Assembly (NCBI GenBank): GCA_017439345.1
Contig: JAFSJJ010000016.1
Location: forward strand, 97,970 to 161,969
Length of the DNA: 64,000 nt
Direction of reading: 5' to 3'
From: Synergistaceae bacterium
GTDB taxonomy: Bacteria; Synergistota; Synergistia; Synergistales; Aminobacteriaceae
In this document: one piece after another, positions 61,323-64,000 of the stretch
Position numbering within the stretch: the stretch's first letter is position 1
Layout: each line of letters opens with the position of its first letter
Notes under the pieces: generated by a model
Databases searched by the model: none
Told to the model about the DNA's origin: nothing
The model's input: the letters and a program-made list of their open reading frames with translations, nothing else
Position numbers and translations under genes: made by a program

Positions 61323-61813
61323 GATTTTGCAGCCTCCTCTTTGAGTTCCTGAATAAGACTCGATGCTTTCTCAGGAGTCATTGCAGGGTGAACATGCTCA
61401 TTGACCATCAAGGCCGGTGCAAGACTGCAAGCCCCTAAACATGAAACAGTTTCGACAGTGAATAACATATCATCAGTCGTGTGCTTTTTCTCTGAGAGGC
61501 CAAGCTCTAAACGAAGACGCTCAAGGACGGGCAGGGACTTTCTGACGTGGCAGGCTGTACCATCGCAGACTCGGATTATGAATTTCCCTTTAGGTTCAAA
61601 CGAGAATCTTTCATAAAAACTTGCGACACTGTAAGCCTTAGTCTCTGTTATGCCTATGTGCTTTGCTATGTAGGGCAAGAGTTCTACAGGCACGTAATTA
61701 TATGTCTCCTGAATTTCGTGAATAATCGGAATTAACGAACGCTCTTGAGCCGGGTATCTGCTCAAAATTTCGTCTGCCTTCTCATATAGTAGTGATAAAG
61801 ATGAATCCGGCAC
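61319..61813 (-). CDS. hydC: NAD-linked hydrogenase NuoE-like subunit
   Basis: 164 residues. Helical N-terminus then a thioredoxin-like [2Fe-2S] domain: IRVCDGTACHVRKSLPVLER and later TVETVSCLGACSLAPALMVN give the four Cys ligands (C-x4-C and C-x3-C). First gene of hydC-hydB-hydA, 151 bp from the disrupted lysR gene on the same strand, with GAGGGGG before the ATG. Confidence 0.93.
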   Translation of the reverse strand: MPDSSLSLLYEKADEILSRYPAQERSLIPIIHEIQETYNYVPVELLPYIAKHIGITETKAYSVASFYERFSFEPKGKFIIRVCDGTACHVRKSLPVLERLRLELGLSEKKHTTDDMLFTVETVSCLGACSLAPALMVNEHVHPAMTPEKASSLIQELKEEAAKS

Positions 61814-61964
61814 ATAAATTCCCCCTCATAATAAAAATTTTTATGCTGCTGTGATTGTATAAATAGCTAAATAGTGAGAATCGTAAATTACGAGGGAAAA
61901 ATTAAGAATTATTAAAAAGTTCACACGCGCTTTATATTTTCTGATAACACGTGAATATATTTAT

Positions 61965-62890
61965 TTAATCAAAAAAGTTATTGCGAATGGATTTATGTAC
62001 TTCAGTTATGAATCTTTTATCAAGCTCCGAAAGCTCATAATTCTTGCGGTATATTAACACGTCTTTATACGGCTTTATGTTGTCGGGGCATTCACGCTGA
62101 ATTAGTCCGTGACATTCTAATATTCTCTCAGGTATCGGCGACACCCACATGAACGTTTCAGGGTTCTCGCTCAACAAGTCAAACTGAGTCCCCCGTTCAA
62201 AGACGAATATTCTGCGTTCTACATCATCGGGGAGTTCTTCTTTCTTGACGACTGACAACGGCAGCGACGGCACAAAGGGATCTGCATGGGCAATTTCTAT
62301 CAGGCTTCTAAGGTCATTGAAGTGAATTTCTTCTTTCTGGGCAAGGGGACTCTCGCGGCTCATGATTAAGACATAATGAAACTGTACAATGAGTTCATAA
62401 GCTAGTCCCTTCTCATCAAAAGTTTCTGTGAAGTATTTATCATAACATAATGCATAGCGCACTATACCGAGTTTATAATCGACTTCAAGAATATTCTTGA
62501 TTGCCCTGTATGGATTTGTCTCTTTGTAATATATTTCGACTGGTTCACCGCCTATGCTTCGAGAGAATTCTACAAAGGCTTCGGCTATGTGCTTGCTCTG
62601 GGGACTGAAATAGAGAACTGCTTCTTCACCGGTTCAGCTTCTCTGAAAGTCTGTTCTACTTCTTCGATCTGCTCAAGAATCTTTTTTGCGTAGTGAATGA
62701 ACTCCTCGCCCCTTCTGGTTAGAGTCATTCCTTTTGAGGATCTGTCAAATATCATGATTCCCAAATCTGCTTCAAGTTCTTTGATTGACCGTCTTAAATT
62801 CGGAGGTGCGATTAATAATTCTTCTGATGCCTTATTGAGAGAACCGAAATTCGCAACTTCCACAGCGTATTTCATATGAAGTATGTTCAA
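61965..62890 (-). pseudogene. LysR-family regulator with a single frameshift
   Basis: The N-terminal part (TTG 62890 to about 62590) encodes the winged helix of LysR: HMKYAVEVANFGSLNKASEE, then LLIAPPNLRRSIKELEADLG. At about 62585-62595 the frame ends at TAG after SISVPRAST. The next frame continues directly with HIAEAFVEFSRSIGGEPVEI and the whole effector-binding domain to FFD at 61965. One missing base near CCCAGAGCAAG would rejoin the halves to a protein of about 308 residues. This is a recent mutation or a sequencing error. It is divergent from the alcohol dehydrogenase gene, which is the most likely former target. Confidence 0.85.
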
Positions 62891-63134
62891 ATCTAAAATG
62901 CTCCCTTCACTCCTTTCTAAATATTAGTCCAAAAATTTTTTTACGGAATAATCAAATCAGTCAAATAAACGTTATCAAATTTTATAATTAATTATTATCT
63001 GTGTTAATCATTCCGGATAACATGCAAAATTTCTATAATTAAATGCGCTAAGGCGGACTTTTGAGACGAGTATTTATGCAAATCAATTACTCACCCCCTC
63101 ATTTTGTCTGCGAAAATTTTTTACCTTGAATCTT

Positions 63135-63173
63135 ACAGGAAGGCCGGAGCTTATAACTTATGTGTCTTCCTGT
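63135..63173 (+). repeat. Inverted repeat in the lysR-adh intergenic region
   Basis: ACAGGAAG (63135-63142) pairs perfectly with CTTCCTGT (63166-63173) across a 23-nt loop, about 70 nt before the adh start. It may be an operator or an mRNA leader hairpin. The remaining 350-bp gap (62891-63241) is AT-rich and holds nothing else recognisable. Confidence 0.5.
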
Positions 63174-63241
63174 TGCTGTGTAATCATAATCATTATAATT
63201 CAGTTCAATTTAATTTAAGAAAGGAAGCAGATTTATTTACC

Positions 63242-63812
63242 ATGTGGGACGAATATTTTAACACTAACTCAATTTCAGAAATACGCCTCAAGACAACAGT
63301 ATATTTTGGTCCCGGAGCAATCGCAAAAATTAATGACATCGTGAAGGTTCTCAAGTCTCGCGGAGTTAATCACGTTCTGTGCATGACAGGAGGCAGAAGC
63401 TATAAATTAACCGGAGCATGGGATTACGTAGAGAAAGCATGTAAGGACAACGGAGTCGGAATCACCCTTTATGACAAAATTACTCCTAACCCTACGACGA
63501 CGGCAATAGACTCAGCAGTCGAACTCGCAAAACATGACGGAGCTAAGGCAGTAATAGGCATAGGCGGAGGCAGTCCCATCGATGCAGGCAAGAGCGCGGC
63601 AATTCTCCTCGCATATCCCGATAAGACAGCAGAAGAGCTTTACACGTTCAAGTTCACGCCGAATCACGCTGTACCAATGATAGCAATAAATCTCACTCAC
63701 GGAACAGGTACAGAAGTTGACAGGTTCGCAGTTGCTACGATTCCTCATTTAAACTTCAAGCCCGCAATTGCGTACGATTGCATTTACCCTGAGTACTCGA
63801 TTGATAACCCGC
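63242..63812 (+). CDS. Iron-type alcohol dehydrogenase, N-terminal part
   Basis: The ATG at 63242 (GGAAG upstream) opens about 190 residues of a group III Fe-ADH: VYFGPGAIAKINDIVKVL, KITPNPTTTAIDSAVEL, the nucleotide-binding IGIGGGSPIDAGKSAA, and INLTHGTGTEVDRFAVAT followed by FKPAIAYDCIYPEYSIDNP. The open frame formally continues to the window edge, but after IDNP the residues no longer resemble the family. The Asp and His metal ligands expected further on (three conserved His) do not appear before position 64000. The gene looks broken at about 63812 by foreign sequence. It faces the lysR pseudogene. Confidence 0.8.
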
Positions 63813-63850
63813 TGTCGCACACTCGTGATTTTAATCATGAGTTAGACAGC
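63811..63850. repeat. 40-bp imperfect palindrome at the break in adh
   Basis: GCTGTC (63811-63816) and GACAGC (63845-63850) flank an inner CTCGTGAT-TTTA-ATCATGAG stem, with one mismatch. It begins exactly where similarity to Fe-ADH ends, so it may be the end of a mobile element. Confidence 0.55.
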
Positions 63851-64000
63851 CTAATTAATTTATTATTGTTGTCTTTTCTTTTCCCTCGTGTTAGACTTCT
63901 TTTATCGTATGCAGCTATAGACTTGCGCAAGCAGGCACTAGACCAGCGATATAAATCCTTACTGGTGACAGTATGGTTGAGCATGAGGGCAAAAGTTCCC
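63835..64000 (-). CDS. C-terminal fragment of an unidentified protein, possibly of a mobile element
   Basis: A minus-strand frame is open from the right edge to TGA at 63835-63837, with a basic C-terminus (SKDLYRWSSACLRKSIAAYD, then KRSLTRGKRKDNNNK). No family is recognised. Its stop lies in the palindrome at the break point of adh, which fits an inserted element, but the rest lies outside the window. Confidence 0.35.
   Translation of the reverse strand, partial: GTFALMLNHTVTSKDLYRWSSACLRKSIAAYDKRSLTRGKRKDNNNKLIRLSNS

Noticed and set aside
63813..64000. Continuation of Fe-ADH to the right edge
   Set aside because: The frame is open but shows none of the expected metal-ligand motifs, and a palindrome starts exactly at the break.
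1..64000. tRNA, rRNA or complete transposon
   Set aside because: No cloverleaf, rRNA segment or intact transposase with terminal repeats was recognised on either strand.

Overview
The window looks like a chromosomal segment of an anaerobic, fermentative, diderm bacterium, most likely a member of the Synergistota. This is inference. The support is an SLH-domain/beta-barrel porin, lipid A genes (LpxK, MsbA, LpxB-like glycosyltransferases), a trimeric NAD-linked [FeFe] hydrogenase, DapF, and a Firmicutes-like tmk-yaaR-holB-ricT cluster. The DNA is moderately AT-rich and strikingly full of GAGTC/GACTC. No rRNA or tRNA gene was seen.

Layout. 1-3.8 kb: a stress or detoxification locus (SDR, secreted cupin, tandem carboxymuconolactone-decarboxylase protein, secreted YcjY-like hydrolase, methyltransferase) around a MerR regulator, with two matching 19-bp-spacer MerR-type promoters. 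3.9-7.0 kb: argC-argB-argD with a consensus promoter. 7.0-10.6 kb: mnmE, a CCA-transferase-like protein that has lost its catalytic carboxylates, a small candidate ORF and a cytidylate-kinase-like gene. 10.7-13.2 kb: a decayed beta-helix pseudogene with two stops, a 56-bp palindrome and a 14-bp tandem duplication.

13.2-21.5 kb: a type III-B CRISPR-Cas operon (cas6, CARF-RelE effector, cmr1-cmr6) with a three-repeat degenerate array and no cas1/cas2. Cmr2 keeps the GGDD cyclase motif but lacks the HD nuclease domain, so the likely logic is target RNA sensing, then cyclic oligoadenylate, then a translation-targeting CARF-RelE nuclease.

21.6-33 kb: dapF, mrpEFG, a double-ACT protein, the SLH porin with a long structured leader, a Phd/VapC-type toxin-antitoxin pair, ricT-holB-yaaR-tmk, an S55 peptidase-like protein, and prfB with its programmed +1 frameshift. 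33-42 kb: Na/Pi cotransporter, PBP1C, SYLF protein, RNase J, UppP, Maf and an Rpn-type nuclease with GI-x-Q repeats. 42-50.8 kb: a PP2C signalling phosphatase, an LpxK/LpxB-related fusion, MsbA, an LpxB-like glycosyltransferase and a second ABC exporter. 50.9-57.7 kb: secreted proteins, including a rare GH3-GH13 fusion, then a two-gene membrane/coiled-coil module behind a C10 tract. 57.8-61.8 kb: hydC-hydB-hydA. 62-64 kb: a frameshifted LysR gene facing an iron-type alcohol dehydrogenase gene that appears interrupted near the right edge.
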